DNA from: Litoreibacter halocynthiae
GTDB lineage: Bacteria > Pseudomonadota > Alphaproteobacteria > Rhodobacterales > Rhodobacteraceae
Assembly: GCF_004365635.1 (NCBI RefSeq)
Contig: NZ_SOBH01000003.1
Span: 558,001-622,000 of the forward strand
DNA: 64,000 nt
Direction of reading: 5' to 3'
Each line of letters begins with the position of its first letter. Position 1 is the first letter of the stretch. Position numbers and translations under genes: made by a program. The notes under the pieces are model-generated. The model did not search any database and had not been told where the DNA came from. It was given only the letters and a program-made list of their open reading frames with translations. Shown in pieces: positions 1-8,192 of this stretch.

Positions 1-1068
1 GTGTGCCACGAATTCGGCGCACCTCTAAGCATCGAAGAGGTGGAACTTCGCGCACCGCAGGCGGGCGAGGTCGAGGTGGAGCTTGAAGCCTGCGCGATCT
101 GTTTCTCAGACATTTCTTTTCTGGACGGTGGATGGGGCGGTGACCTGCCCGCGGTTTATGGCCACGAGGCCGCGGGTCGCGTGTCCGCTTTGGGCGATGG
201 TGTCAGCGGGTTGAAAATTGGCGACGCGGTGCTTGTGACCCTGATCCGCTCCTGCGCCACCTGCACGCCTTGCGCTTCTGGCGTGCCGACGCAATGCGCG
301 ACACCCTATGACCGCATGTCGGGACCGCTCTCCATGCCCGACGGCAGTTTGTTGGAGCACGGGCTGGCCTGCGGTGCCTTCGCCGAACGCGCGGTGGTCG
401 ACCAAAGCCAGATCGCGCGCATCCCTGACACGATCCCGATGGACGCCGCGTCGTTGTTGTCTTGCGGCGTCGTCACGGGCGTCGGCGCGGTGGTGAACAC
501 CGCCAAGGTGCGCCCCGGTCAAACCGTCGTAGTTATCGGCGCGGGCGGCGTTGGTTTGAACGCAATCCAAGGTGCCGCAATCTCGGGCGCGGCGCGGATC
601 ATAGCGATTGATATGGTTCCTGAAAAGCTGGAAGCCGCGAAGGAGTTCGGCGCGACGGACGGCGTTTTGGCGACCGATCCAAAGCCATGGAAGAAAGTGG
701 CCGAGATTACCGGAGGCCGCATGGCTGATGCCGTCATGGTCACAGTCGGTGCAATTCCCGCGTTTGAATCAGCCCCTCGGTTCCTTGGCTCTGGCGGCAA
801 TATGTATCTCGTCGGAATGCCCCACTCGGGCGACAAAGCGACCTACGAGCCGGTAATCTTCGGCGCTATGGCGCAAGGGATGAAGGGGACTAAAATGGGT
901 GATGTCGTCCTCAAGCGCGACATTCCTTGGTTGGTCGACCTTTACGGACAAGGACGCCTGAAGCTTGATGAATTGGTGTCTGGGCGTTGGCGTCTGGATC
1001 AAATTAACGAGGCCATTGCCGACACGCGCTCAGGCGCTGCGCGCCGCAATGTGATTTTGTTTAAATGA
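1..1068 (+). CDS. Zinc-dependent alcohol dehydrogenase, 5' end cut by window
   Basis: Medium-chain, NAD(P)-linked, zinc-dependent alcohol dehydrogenase, oxidising an alcohol to a carbonyl; substrate unknown. The catalytic zinc site is visible as C34-x-S-D37, G54-H55-E56 and C155; the structural zinc loop is C85, C88, C91, C99; the Rossmann nucleotide loop GAGGVG lies at 180-185. The GTG at base 1 aligns with the internal Val of the usual N-terminus (family members begin M-K-A-x-V-C-H-E-F), so I take the true start to lie a few codons upstream, outside the window. Its stop overlaps the next start (ATGA), so it is translationally coupled to the enolase-superfamily dehydratase, suggesting a joint role in sugar-acid or polyol catabolism (inference). 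Confidence 0.85.
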   Translation: MCHEFGAPLSIEEVELRAPQAGEVEVELEACAICFSDISFLDGGWGGDLPAVYGHEAAGRVSALGDGVSGLKIGDAVLVTLIRSCATCTPCASGVPTQCATPYDRMSGPLSMPDGSLLEHGLACGAFAERAVVDQSQIARIPDTIPMDAASLLSCGVVTGVGAVVNTAKVRPGQTVVVIGAGGVGLNAIQGAAISGAARIIAIDMVPEKLEAAKEFGATDGVLATDPKPWKKVAEITGGRMADAVMVTVGAIPAFESAPRFLGSGGNMYLVGMPHSGDKATYEPVIFGAMAQGMKGTKMGDVVLKRDIPWLVDLYGQGRLKLDELVSGRWRLDQINEAIADTRSGAARRNVILFK

Positions 1069-2294
1069 AACTCCAGAACCTGCAGATCATTGTAACGTCG
1101 CCCCCCGCACCCGGCTGGGGCGGGCAGTATTGGATATTCGTCAAGCTGACGACCGCTTGTGGGATCGAAGGGATCGGAGAGGTCTATGCCTCCGCCGTTG
1201 GTCCGGATGCCATGCTCGCGGTGATCGAAGACGTCTTTGCGCGCCATATCGAAGGTGAAAACCCCGAAAACATCGAACTGATGTTCCGGCGCGTCTATTC
1301 CTCGGGTTTCACGCAACGGCCAGACCCGACCGTTATGGGCGCGTTTTCCGGCCTGGAAATGGCCTGCTGGGATATCCTCGGCAAAGCGCGGGATCGCCCA
1401 GTCTGGGCTATGTTGGGCGGAAAGATGAACCCGAAAATTAGGGCGTATACGTATCTGTACCCGCTGCCTCACCATGATCTGACAGAGTTTTGGACATCTC
1501 CGGAAATGGCCGCTGAAGCGGCACTTGATGCCGTGGAACGCGGCTACACGGCCGTCAAATTCGACCCCGCAGGTCCCTACACAATCCATTCCGGCCACCA
1601 GCCCGCGATGTTCGACATCTCCATGTCTGTGGCGTTCTGCAAGGCAATCCGTGACGCCGTGGGCGACCGCGCAGACCTGCTGTTCGGCACGCATGGCCAA
1701 TTCAACACGTCCGGCGCGATCCGTTTGGGGCAGGCGATAGAGCCGTACTATCCCTTGTGGTTCGAAGAACCTCTGCCACCTGACAATCCGCTGGAATTCG
1801 CAGAGGTCGCCAAGGCCGTGCGCATCCCGATTGCAGCAGGTGAACGCCTTACCACCAAGGCAGAATTCGCGACTTTGCTGCGCACGGGCGGGGTGAAAAT
1901 CCTACAACCCGCACTGGGCCGCGCTGGTGGCATCTGGGAGATGAAGAAGCTTGCTGGCTTGGCGGAGGTCTTCAACGCCGAAATGGCCCCGCACCTTTAT
2001 GCAGGTCCGGTCGAATGGGCGGCGAATATCCATCTGGCGACCTCCATCCCCAACTTGCTGATGTGCGAAACCATCGAGACGGATTTCCACGCGGACCTGA
2101 TCGGCGGGGCAATCAAGGTTGAAAACGGCTACATCACACCACCGGAAACACCGGGTCTAGGCATTTCGCTGGACGAGGATCTGGCGCGGGCAAATCCCTT
2201 CACCGGCACAGGCCTTCATCTGCAAATGCAGGAAGAGCCGTGCGACTACCAAAATGGCAATTCCTTTGCCGGTGGCGCGCCGCTCAAGACCTAG
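1065..2294 (+). CDS. Mandelate racemase / muconate lactonizing family sugar-acid dehydratase
   Basis: Enolase-superfamily enzyme of 409 residues: N-terminal capping domain (about 1-125) followed by a modified TIM barrel. Visible barrel-end residues are K165 in AVKFDP, GTH210G on the third strand, E234-E235 in WFEEP, E260 in AAGERL and H310 in MAPH. The His-Gly element on strand three is a feature I associate with the gluconate/galactonate/mannonate dehydratase branch rather than true racemases, so an acid-sugar dehydratase is the best guess; the substrate cannot be read from sequence. It starts inside the stop of the alcohol dehydrogenase and its 3' end overlaps the convergent FadR-type regulator by 11 bases. 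Confidence 0.8.
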   Translation: MKLQNLQIIVTSPPAPGWGGQYWIFVKLTTACGIEGIGEVYASAVGPDAMLAVIEDVFARHIEGENPENIELMFRRVYSSGFTQRPDPTVMGAFSGLEMACWDILGKARDRPVWAMLGGKMNPKIRAYTYLYPLPHHDLTEFWTSPEMAAEAALDAVERGYTAVKFDPAGPYTIHSGHQPAMFDISMSVAFCKAIRDAVGDRADLLFGTHGQFNTSGAIRLGQAIEPYYPLWFEEPLPPDNPLEFAEVAKAVRIPIAAGERLTTKAEFATLLRTGGVKILQPALGRAGGIWEMKKLAGLAEVFNAEMAPHLYAGPVEWAANIHLATSIPNLLMCETIETDFHADLIGGAIKVENGYITPPETPGLGISLDEDLARANPFTGTGLHLQMQEEPCDYQNGNSFAGGAPLKT

Positions 2295-3060
2295 AGGTTT
2301 CGTGCTGTAGGCGCAGCTTGGCGATCGTCTCGTTATGCTCCGCCTTGAGGCTGTCTTTCAGACTGTCTTCGACGTAGTTCAGATGCGCCTCCACGGCAGC
2401 GCGGGCACCGTCCTCGTCACGGGCAAGCAACGCTGTGTTGATCGTGCGATGCTGCTCCAGCAATGTGTCGCGGGTGATGCGCTGTTTGAACATCTTTTGA
2501 CGATTGTAGAACACACCTTCGCGTAGCATTTGAAACATTGCGCGCATCATATGCAGCATGATGACGTTGTGGCTGGCCTCGATAATCGCAAGGTGAAACT
2601 CGGCGTCCAGTTGCGCCTCCTCGGCGGGGTTCCGTTTCGAATGCGCCGCTTCCATCTTGCGGTAAATGGTGTCGACGACCTTTAGGTCGGTATCCGAGCC
2701 CAGCCGCGCGGCACGGGCGGCGGCCAGCCCTTCCAGATCGCGGCGGAAGGAAATGTAGTCAAAGACGGCTTCATCGTGATCCGCGAACAGTTGTACCAAG
2801 GCATCTGAAAATGCTGCACCGACCACTTCGGCGACGTAAATTCCGGCCCCCGCCTTGGTTGCCAGAAGCCCGCGGTCTTGCAGGTTCGCAACGGCTTCAC
2901 GCAAGGAAGGGCGCGAGACCCCCAGTTTCTCTGCCAGTTCTCGCTCGGACGGCAGCCGCTCCCCCGGTTTGAGGATGCCGCGTAAGATCAGCAACTCGAT
3001 CTGGCGCACAACGGCGTTGGAGAGTTTTTCGGCCTCGATCTTCTTGAATGGCATCGTCAC
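2284..3060 (-). CDS. FadR-subfamily GntR transcriptional regulator (FCD domain)
   Basis: A 258-residue DNA-binding regulator: winged HTH at about 15-75 (PSERELAEKLGVSRPSLREA is the recognition region) followed by an all-helical FCD ligand-binding domain, whose D-x(3)-H element (DAEFH) and later His residues form the usual metal/carboxylate site. Relatives of the PdhR/LldR/GlcC type sense small carboxylates. It converges on the ADH/dehydratase pair and may control it. The intergenic stretch just upstream of its own start carries TTGGT-N11-ACCA, and the same geometry occurs in front of glcD, 22 kb away, so it could also be the missing glycolate regulator (inference). Confidence 0.85.
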   Translation of the reverse strand: MTMPFKKIEAEKLSNAVVRQIELLILRGILKPGERLPSERELAEKLGVSRPSLREAVANLQDRGLLATKAGAGIYVAEVVGAAFSDALVQLFADHDEAVFDYISFRRDLEGLAAARAARLGSDTDLKVVDTIYRKMEAAHSKRNPAEEAQLDAEFHLAIIEASHNVIMLHMMRAMFQMLREGVFYNRQKMFKQRITRDTLLEQHRTINTALLARDEDGARAAVEAHLNYVEDSLKDSLKAEHNETIAKLRLQHETSRS

Positions 3061-3070
3061 ACCCCGCTAA

Positions 3071-3090
3071 TTGGTAAAAATATATGACCA
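3071..3090. promoter_or_regulatory. Candidate FadR/GlcC-type operator upstream of the regulator
   Basis: TTGGT at 3071-3075 and ACCA at 3087-3090 are separated by 11 bases of AT-rich DNA, ten bases from the regulator's start codon. TGGT/ACCA half-sites are typical of PdhR/LldR/GlcC proteins, although their usual spacer is about three bases. Autoregulation is the natural reading; unproven. Confidence 0.45.
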
Positions 3091-3106
3091 GTCATCGCGT
3101 TAGACA

Positions 3107-3136
3107 ACAAAAAACGGCCCCGACTTGGGGGCCGTT
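3107..3136 (-). terminator. Rho-independent terminator of the first OmpA lipoprotein gene
   Basis: Read on the minus strand, AACGGCCCC pairs with GGGGCCGTT (arms 3128-3136 and 3113-3121) and is followed by a run of six T (complement of the A-run before 3115). It lies 20 bases past the stop of the minus-strand OmpA gene. Confidence 0.8.
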
Positions 3137-3156
3137 ATGATCAGTTCTAAACCGGA

Positions 3157-3801
3157 TTAAGCCGCGTTTGGCCGGATAACGATATCGACGCGGCGATTCT
3201 GGGCGCGGCCTTCTTCGGTCACGTTGGATGCTACGGGGCGTGTCTCACCCTGCCCGTAGGACCTGATGCGCGACGGGGTGACGCCCGCGTCTTCCAGCGT
3301 GAAGGCAACGGCCTGCGCGCGACGCTCCGACAGCTCGTAATTGTAGCCGTCAGAACCCGTGTCATCGGTATGCCCGACAATGTTGACCGTCGTGTCCGGA
3401 TAGTCGCGCAAGTTGTCGGCCAAGGCGCGCAGATCAGCCTGCAAATCATAGCGCAAATCAGAACTGTTCACCGCAAACAGCAAATCTTGCGGCATGGTGA
3501 CCCGCAGCTCCTCACCGGTGTTTACGATATCAATGTTCTCGTTAGGGATGTCGCGGCGTAAATCTTCAGCCTGCTTGTCCAACTGATGGCCAATCACGCC
3601 ACCAGCGGCGGCACCAATGCCGGCACCTACGATGCCTTTGATCACTTTGTTGTCGTCGCTTGACGCACCTATAAGCCCACCAAGGGCTCCGCCGATAATG
3701 GCGCCGGTTTGCGATTTGTTGGCTTGGGAAACGCTGTCGGTTGTACACGCACTGACAGCAAGCGTGGCGGCCACAAGGGCTGCGATAGGTTTGATCGTCA
3801 T
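3157..3801 (-). CDS. OmpA-family glycine-zipper lipoprotein (copy 1)
   Basis: A 214-residue outer-membrane lipoprotein. A signal peptide ends at a lipobox-like VSAC with Cys19. Residues about 33-72 form a glycine-zipper segment (repeated G-x-x-x-G, as in GGALGGLIG and GAGIGAAAGG), and the C-terminal OmpA domain (about 95-210) should bind peptidoglycan: it has IVGHTDDTGS, ELSERRAQAV and GRAQNRRVDI. The probable role is tethering the outer membrane to the cell wall. It is a tandem paralogue of the next gene, each with its own intergenic space, and is closed by a strong terminator. Confidence 0.88.
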   Translation of the reverse strand: MTIKPIAALVAATLAVSACTTDSVSQANKSQTGAIIGGALGGLIGASSDDNKVIKGIVGAGIGAAAGGVIGHQLDKQAEDLRRDIPNENIDIVNTGEELRVTMPQDLLFAVNSSDLRYDLQADLRALADNLRDYPDTTVNIVGHTDDTGSDGYNYELSERRAQAVAFTLEDAGVTPSRIRSYGQGETRPVASNVTEEGRAQNRRVDIVIRPNAA

Positions 3802-3926
3802 GGTACCTGCCTCGGTATATGGGTCCCGCCTTTGCGGCGTGGGTTATAGGCAGATATTAGGCCAATTCGGTGCGTCTGTTAAGGGGGAAGCGTAGGCCGG
3901 CGAAAACATGCCGCCGGCCCGATGCT

Positions 3927-4559
3927 TTAGGAGTAGGGGCGAATGATGATTTCGACCCTGCGGTTCTGTGCGCGCCCGGAGCTGCTGTCATTGGACGCAA
4001 CCGGTTGGCTTTCGCCCTTGCCGATTGTGCGCAGGCGGGAGCTCGACACACCCGCATCACGCAACACGAAGGATACAGCCTGTGCACGGCGCTCGGACAG
4101 GTTCTGGTTGTAGTTCGCGTCACCGGTGCTGTCGGTATGGCCCACAACGATCACTTCGCTGTTGGGATAATCGTTCAGGTTGTTGGCAACGGCACGCAAG
4201 TCGGCCCGCAGGTCAGGGCGCAAGTTTGTGCTATCCGTGGAGAACAGCAAATCTTGCGGCAGGGTCACCCGCAGCTCGGAGCCTGTGTTGACCACGCCAA
4301 CATTGTTGCCCAGATCACCGCGCAACTCTTCGGCCTGCTTGTCCAGGCTGTTGCCAATGGCACCACCCACGGCACCACCGACGGCGGCGCCGATAATGCC
4401 GCGCTCTAGTTTGTTGTCGGATGTGGAGTTCGCGCCCAAAGCGCCACCAATGGCTGCACCGATCAGGGCGCCGTTCTTGGTGCGTTGGTTCGGAGTGGAT
4501 GCGTCACAACCTGCCAAAATCATGGCGGCAGCGGGCAGAGCCAAAAGAATAGGTTTCAT
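3927..4559 (-). CDS. OmpA-family glycine-zipper lipoprotein (copy 2)
   Basis: A 210-residue paralogue of the preceding gene with the same plan: signal peptide with lipobox LAGC (Cys18), glycine zipper (about 30-70), and C-terminal OmpA peptidoglycan-binding domain (VVGHTDSTGD, NLSERRAQAV, GRAQNRRVEI). The two copies align along their whole length, pointing to local duplication. A third OmpA protein of different N-terminal architecture lies at 34007-34645. Function beyond envelope anchoring cannot be specified. Confidence 0.88.
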   Translation of the reverse strand: MKPILLALPAAAMILAGCDASTPNQRTKNGALIGAAIGGALGANSTSDNKLERGIIGAAVGGAVGGAIGNSLDKQAEELRGDLGNNVGVVNTGSELRVTLPQDLLFSTDSTNLRPDLRADLRAVANNLNDYPNSEVIVVGHTDSTGDANYNQNLSERRAQAVSFVLRDAGVSSSRLRTIGKGESQPVASNDSSSGRAQNRRVEIIIRPYS

Positions 4560-4719
4560 AGTTTCATGTCCTCGTTGAGCCGCGACAGCGCGGCGCTTGT
4601 TCTATTAACTGGCAAGCGGCCAAAAAGTTTCAAGTGGCAGCAAGAAACTGTTCAGGCGCATTCCCGCCTGCGAGGTCAATTCATTGAAACACTTGGAATT
4701 CCGGCGGCAATCCGCCAGA

Positions 4720-5607
4720 TCATAAGCCGGTTTTCGCCGCCTCATAGGCCAGCATCGCCCGCTTGACCGGCAATCCCCAGTGATAACCGCCCAAACCACC
4801 CGATTTACGCAGCGCGCGGTGGCATGGAATCAGCCAGCTGATCGGGTTGCGCCCCACGGCAGTGCCAACAGCGCGCACGGCTTTTTTGTGACCCACCGTG
4901 TTAGCGATCTCGGAATAGGTGGTGACATGCCCGGTTGGCACTGCCAGCAAAGCCTCCCAAACCTTGATCTGGAACGGGGCGCCAATCAGGTAAAGGGGCG
5001 CATGCTCGGTCCCTGCCGCATCCGCGCCAAACGCGGCCAGCACCCAAGGGCGCAACATCGCGGGGTCTTCAACGTATGTTGCTCTTGGCCAGCGGCCAAC
5101 CAAATCGTCCATCGCCGCCGCTTCGCCCGTTTCCGCACCGAACCCGATGCCGCAAATCCCCTTGTCGGTGCCCATCACCAAGGCCGGACCAAACGGACTT
5201 TCGAACCAGCCCCAATAGATCGTCAGCCCTTCGCCTTTGCGGGCAAACTCGCCGGGGCTCATCGCTTCCCATTTCACGAACAGATCATGCAATCGCCCGC
5301 TGCCCGACAGACCAACGGAATCCGAGGTTTCCAGCATCGTGAACCGCTCTTCAAGCAGGGCCTTGGCATGTCCTAGCCGTAAGTACTGTTGCAGCCGCCC
5401 GGGCGACACGCCTGCCCATTTACTGAACACCCGCTGGAAATGCGCGGGGCTCATCTGCATCTCTTGCGCCAGTTGCTCTAACGACAGCGGGCCATCCTTG
5501 TGCTGGTCAATCGCCTCAATGGCGCGCTTCACCAGCCCGTAGTGATAGCTGCCTTCAGCACCGGCGGCGTGGTCATGATTGGCGATATGTGCGGTTCTAT
5601 GTTCCAT
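4720..5607 (-). CDS. Methylated-DNA-protein-cysteine methyltransferase with AraC-type domain (Ada-like)
   Basis: Suicide DNA-repair enzyme that takes the methyl group from O6-methylguanine onto a cysteine. The 295 residues comprise an AraC-type HTH region (about 25-120, MSPAHFQRVFSKWAGVSP) and a C-terminal Ogt/AdaB domain with the PCHR motif, acceptor Cys262. The N-terminal AdaA domain of E. coli Ada, which repairs phosphotriesters through a four-cysteine zinc site and drives activation, is absent: the protein starts straight before the HTH. It is therefore more a fused repair enzyme/regulator than a full Ada sensor. Start chosen at the ATG giving the complete HTH. Confidence 0.85.
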   Translation of the reverse strand: MEHRTAHIANHDHAAGAEGSYHYGLVKRAIEAIDQHKDGPLSLEQLAQEMQMSPAHFQRVFSKWAGVSPGRLQQYLRLGHAKALLEERFTMLETSDSVGLSGSGRLHDLFVKWEAMSPGEFARKGEGLTIYWGWFESPFGPALVMGTDKGICGIGFGAETGEAAAMDDLVGRWPRATYVEDPAMLRPWVLAAFGADAAGTEHAPLYLIGAPFQIKVWEALLAVPTGHVTTYSEIANTVGHKKAVRAVGTAVGRNPISWLIPCHRALRKSGGLGGYHWGLPVKRAMLAYEAAKTGL

Positions 5608-5677
5608 ACATCCAACCTATGCCGCAAACCCCACCGTATCGACCCGTTTTTTGCGCTTTCATGGGCTGCAACGCGTG

Positions 5678-6391
5678 TCATCGCGGGTCCGTCGCGCGAA
5701 GGGAGCATAGGTCCAGACCCAGCGTTCGGGCTTCCCATGGCTGCATGCATCCAGCTGCCGGACGGATATGGTCTGCCGGATCGAGACCAAGTTCAGCAAT
5801 CCTGGATGTCGCGCTTTCAGTCAGACACGCCCGGGCGGCAGACGTCAGTTGCAGGCTTTCCACCCAGCATCCGTTTGCCAGAATAATTTGAGGACGGTCG
5901 AGCAAAACCAAAGAGCATGCCATGCGCTCCGGCGCGGTAGGGCGGAAGTGATCTAGCGGGAACCCAAAATCGTGCGCCTCAGCAAGAATTGTGGCCATGC
6001 CAAAATGTAACTCGACCTGCCATCCGGTCAGAAGCACGCGGTGGCGGGCGGCCAAAAGCATGCCCTGAGCGTTCGGTTTCTCAACGACCTCGTCGTCTGG
6101 CAACCTCACTGCGGCAGAGTTTTGAGGCTGCTCGACCAGGCAATCACGACCGATCCACCGCACCTTCTGAAACCCGTCGTTATAGGTCAGCACCATGTCA
6201 CCGGGGCGCAGCCAGTCCATGGGCACATACCCTTCATCGGTGGCAATGAGTGTTCCACCGCCAAATCCCGACACCGGAAGATGCCATAACGCTGACGGCT
6301 GGAATAAGCCGTTCTGCCCGATCAGTTCGCTTTTGTGCAAAATCGCCATTCTGCCCCTACTCATGTCGCTCTGCGCAAGAGTGCCGCCCAT
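5678..6391 (-). CDS. Hint-domain (Hedgehog/intein-type) protein lacking the usual nucleophile
   Basis: A 237-residue protein with a Hint_2-type fold, a family common in Rhodobacteraceae: FGGGTLIATDEG, VPMDWLRPGDMVLT and LLAARHRVLLTG correspond to the conserved blocks. Active Hint modules begin with Cys or Ser just before G-T-x-I; here that position is Gly, so autocatalytic cleavage by the standard route looks impossible. There is no signal peptide and no second domain. The start could also be Met11 or Met15. Function unknown; relatives are often the C-terminal modules of secreted RTX-like proteins. Confidence 0.7.
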   Translation of the reverse strand: MGGTLAQSDMSRGRMAILHKSELIGQNGLFQPSALWHLPVSGFGGGTLIATDEGYVPMDWLRPGDMVLTYNDGFQKVRWIGRDCLVEQPQNSAAVRLPDDEVVEKPNAQGMLLAARHRVLLTGWQVELHFGMATILAEAHDFGFPLDHFRPTAPERMACSLVLLDRPQIILANGCWVESLQLTSAARACLTESATSRIAELGLDPADHIRPAAGCMQPWEARTLGLDLCSLRATDPR

Positions 6392-6489
6392 AAGTAAAGC
6401 GTCGCTGAACCTGACTTGGGCGAACTTGTAAAACTTGAAACACTTGGCACCCTCTTGCCCGCGCGCAGGCGACGGGGCATACCGCGCAC

Positions 6490-7146
6490 ATGACCAAGCC
6501 TGCCAAACAGCTCGACTACCATACGATCCATGAGATTTTTACGCGTTTCGCCGCGTCTGACCCCGAACCCAAGGGGGAGTTGAACCACGTCAACGCCTAC
6601 ACTTTGGTGGTCGCCGTGGCCCTGTCGGCGCAGGCCACTGATGTCGGGGTGAACAAGGCGACGGAGAAGCTGTTCCAGATTGCTGACACGCCGCAAAAAA
6701 TGCTGGACCTTGGCCTTGAGGGCCTGATCGAGCACATCAAGACCATTGGCCTGTTCCGTAACAAGGCCAAGAACGTCATCAAGCTGAGCCAGATTTTGGT
6801 GGACGAATACGGCGGGGTGGTTCCGTCCTCCCGTGCGGCGCTGATCTCGTTGCCCGGCGTAGGCCGCAAGACGGCCAATGTGGTCCTGAACATGTGGTGG
6901 CAGTATCCGGCGCAGGCCGTCGACACCCACATCTTCCGCGTTGGCAACCGCACTGGTATCTGCCCCGGAAAGAACGTGGATGTGGTCGAACGTGCGATCG
7001 AAGATAACATACCCGTAGAATTCCAGCACCACGCGCATCACTGGCTGATCCTGCACGGGCGCTACGTGTGTAAAGCCCGCAAGCCCGTTTGCGCCAACTG
7101 TATCATCCGTGATCTCTGCACTTCTGAGGACAAGAACTATGAATAA
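6490..7146 (+). CDS. nth: Endonuclease III
   Basis: Bifunctional DNA glycosylase/AP lyase removing oxidised pyrimidines in base-excision repair. The 218 residues include the helix-hairpin-helix LPGVGRKTA (121-129) with catalytic Lys127, the catalytic Asp145 in AVDTHIFRV, and the C-terminal 4Fe-4S loop C194-x6-C201-x2-C204-x5-C210. Length and motifs match the family throughout. The pfkB-type kinase start lies inside the end of this gene, eight bases before the stop, implying coupled translation. Confidence 0.95.
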   Translation: MTKPAKQLDYHTIHEIFTRFAASDPEPKGELNHVNAYTLVVAVALSAQATDVGVNKATEKLFQIADTPQKMLDLGLEGLIEHIKTIGLFRNKAKNVIKLSQILVDEYGGVVPSSRAALISLPGVGRKTANVVLNMWWQYPAQAVDTHIFRVGNRTGICPGKNVDVVERAIEDNIPVEFQHHAHHWLILHGRYVCKARKPVCANCIIRDLCTSEDKNYE

Positions 7147-8140
7147 GAAATTCCAAGTCGTCGGCATCGGCAACGCTATGGTCGACGTGTTGGCCTCCGC
7201 CACGGATGCGTTCTTGTCCGACAACGGCATCGACAAAGGCATCATGCAGCTCACTGACCGCGCCCGCGGTGTGGAGTTGTACGACCTGATCGGACCTGCC
7301 AAGGAAATCTCTGGTGGTTCTGCTGCCAACACGATCGCGGGTATCGCCCATCTGGGTGGTTCCACGGCCTATGTCGGTAAAGTTAAAGACGACCAGCTCG
7401 GCGCGATCTTCTCTCATGACCTGCGTGCGCAAGGCGCGGTTTATGAGACACCGCTGGCCCCAAGCACCCACGAGGCCGAAACGGGCCGCTGTATCGTGTT
7501 GGTCACTCCCGACGGAGAACGCTCGATGAACACCTACCTTGGCGTGACCGAATTTCTTGGCCCAGAAGACATCGACGAGGCGCAGATGGCGCAGGCCGAG
7601 TGGATTTATCTCGAAGGCTACCGCTTTGACGGCCCGCAATCTGTGGCCGCCTTTGACAAGGCGATTGCCGCTTGCACCAGTTCCGGCGGGCGGGTGTCGC
7701 TCACGTTGTCGGACCCGTTCTGCGTTGGACGCCACCGCGATGCCTTCCGCGCTTTGATTCAGGATCATGTCGACCTGCTGTTCTGCAATCGCGCTGAAAT
7801 GCTGTCGATGTACGAGACTGATGATTTTGACGCAGCCCTTGATATCGCCGCCTCCGAGGTTGAGATCGTCGCCTGTACCGATAGTGAAAACGGCGCGTAC
7901 ATTCTATCGCACGGTCGGCGTTGGCACGTGCCCGCAATGCCTGTGCAGATCGTCGACGCCACAGGCGCGGGCGATCTGTTTGCCGGAGCGTTCCTATGGG
8001 CGCTCACCAATGGGTATAATCTCGAAACCAGCGGCCGCATGGGATGCATCGCGGCCTCCGAAGTCATCTCACACATCGGCGCACGGCCCGAAGCGGATTT
8101 GAACGCATTGTTTGAGAAGCAGGGGTTGCTCAAGACCTGA
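7139..8140 (+). CDS. PfkB-family sugar/nucleoside kinase, adenosine kinase-like
   Basis: A 333-residue ribokinase-fold kinase. It shows the N-terminal signature region GGSAANTIAGIAHLGG (59-74) and the C-terminal PfkB signature DATGAGD (273-279) with catalytic base Asp279. Overall sequence resembles the adenosine kinase-like group of Rhodobacteraceae; specificity is not certain. I chose the ATG at 7139, with GAGGA at 7126-7130, over an upstream in-frame ATG because it has a Shine-Dalgarno and gives the family's usual N-terminus. The gene overlaps nth by eight bases. Confidence 0.88.
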   Translation: MNKKFQVVGIGNAMVDVLASATDAFLSDNGIDKGIMQLTDRARGVELYDLIGPAKEISGGSAANTIAGIAHLGGSTAYVGKVKDDQLGAIFSHDLRAQGAVYETPLAPSTHEAETGRCIVLVTPDGERSMNTYLGVTEFLGPEDIDEAQMAQAEWIYLEGYRFDGPQSVAAFDKAIAACTSSGGRVSLTLSDPFCVGRHRDAFRALIQDHVDLLFCNRAEMLSMYETDDFDAALDIAASEVEIVACTDSENGAYILSHGRRWHVPAMPVQIVDATGAGDLFAGAFLWALTNGYNLETSGRMGCIAASEVISHIGARPEADLNALFEKQGLLKT

Positions 8141-8192
8141 GGATGATCGACGCGCAGCTTCCTAGAAACTGAACGCGACGAAGGGGGACGCC

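Noticed and set aside
1-3. GTG at base 1 as the true start of the alcohol dehydrogenase
   Set aside because: It aligns with the internal Val before CHEFG in relatives; the true start is outside the window.
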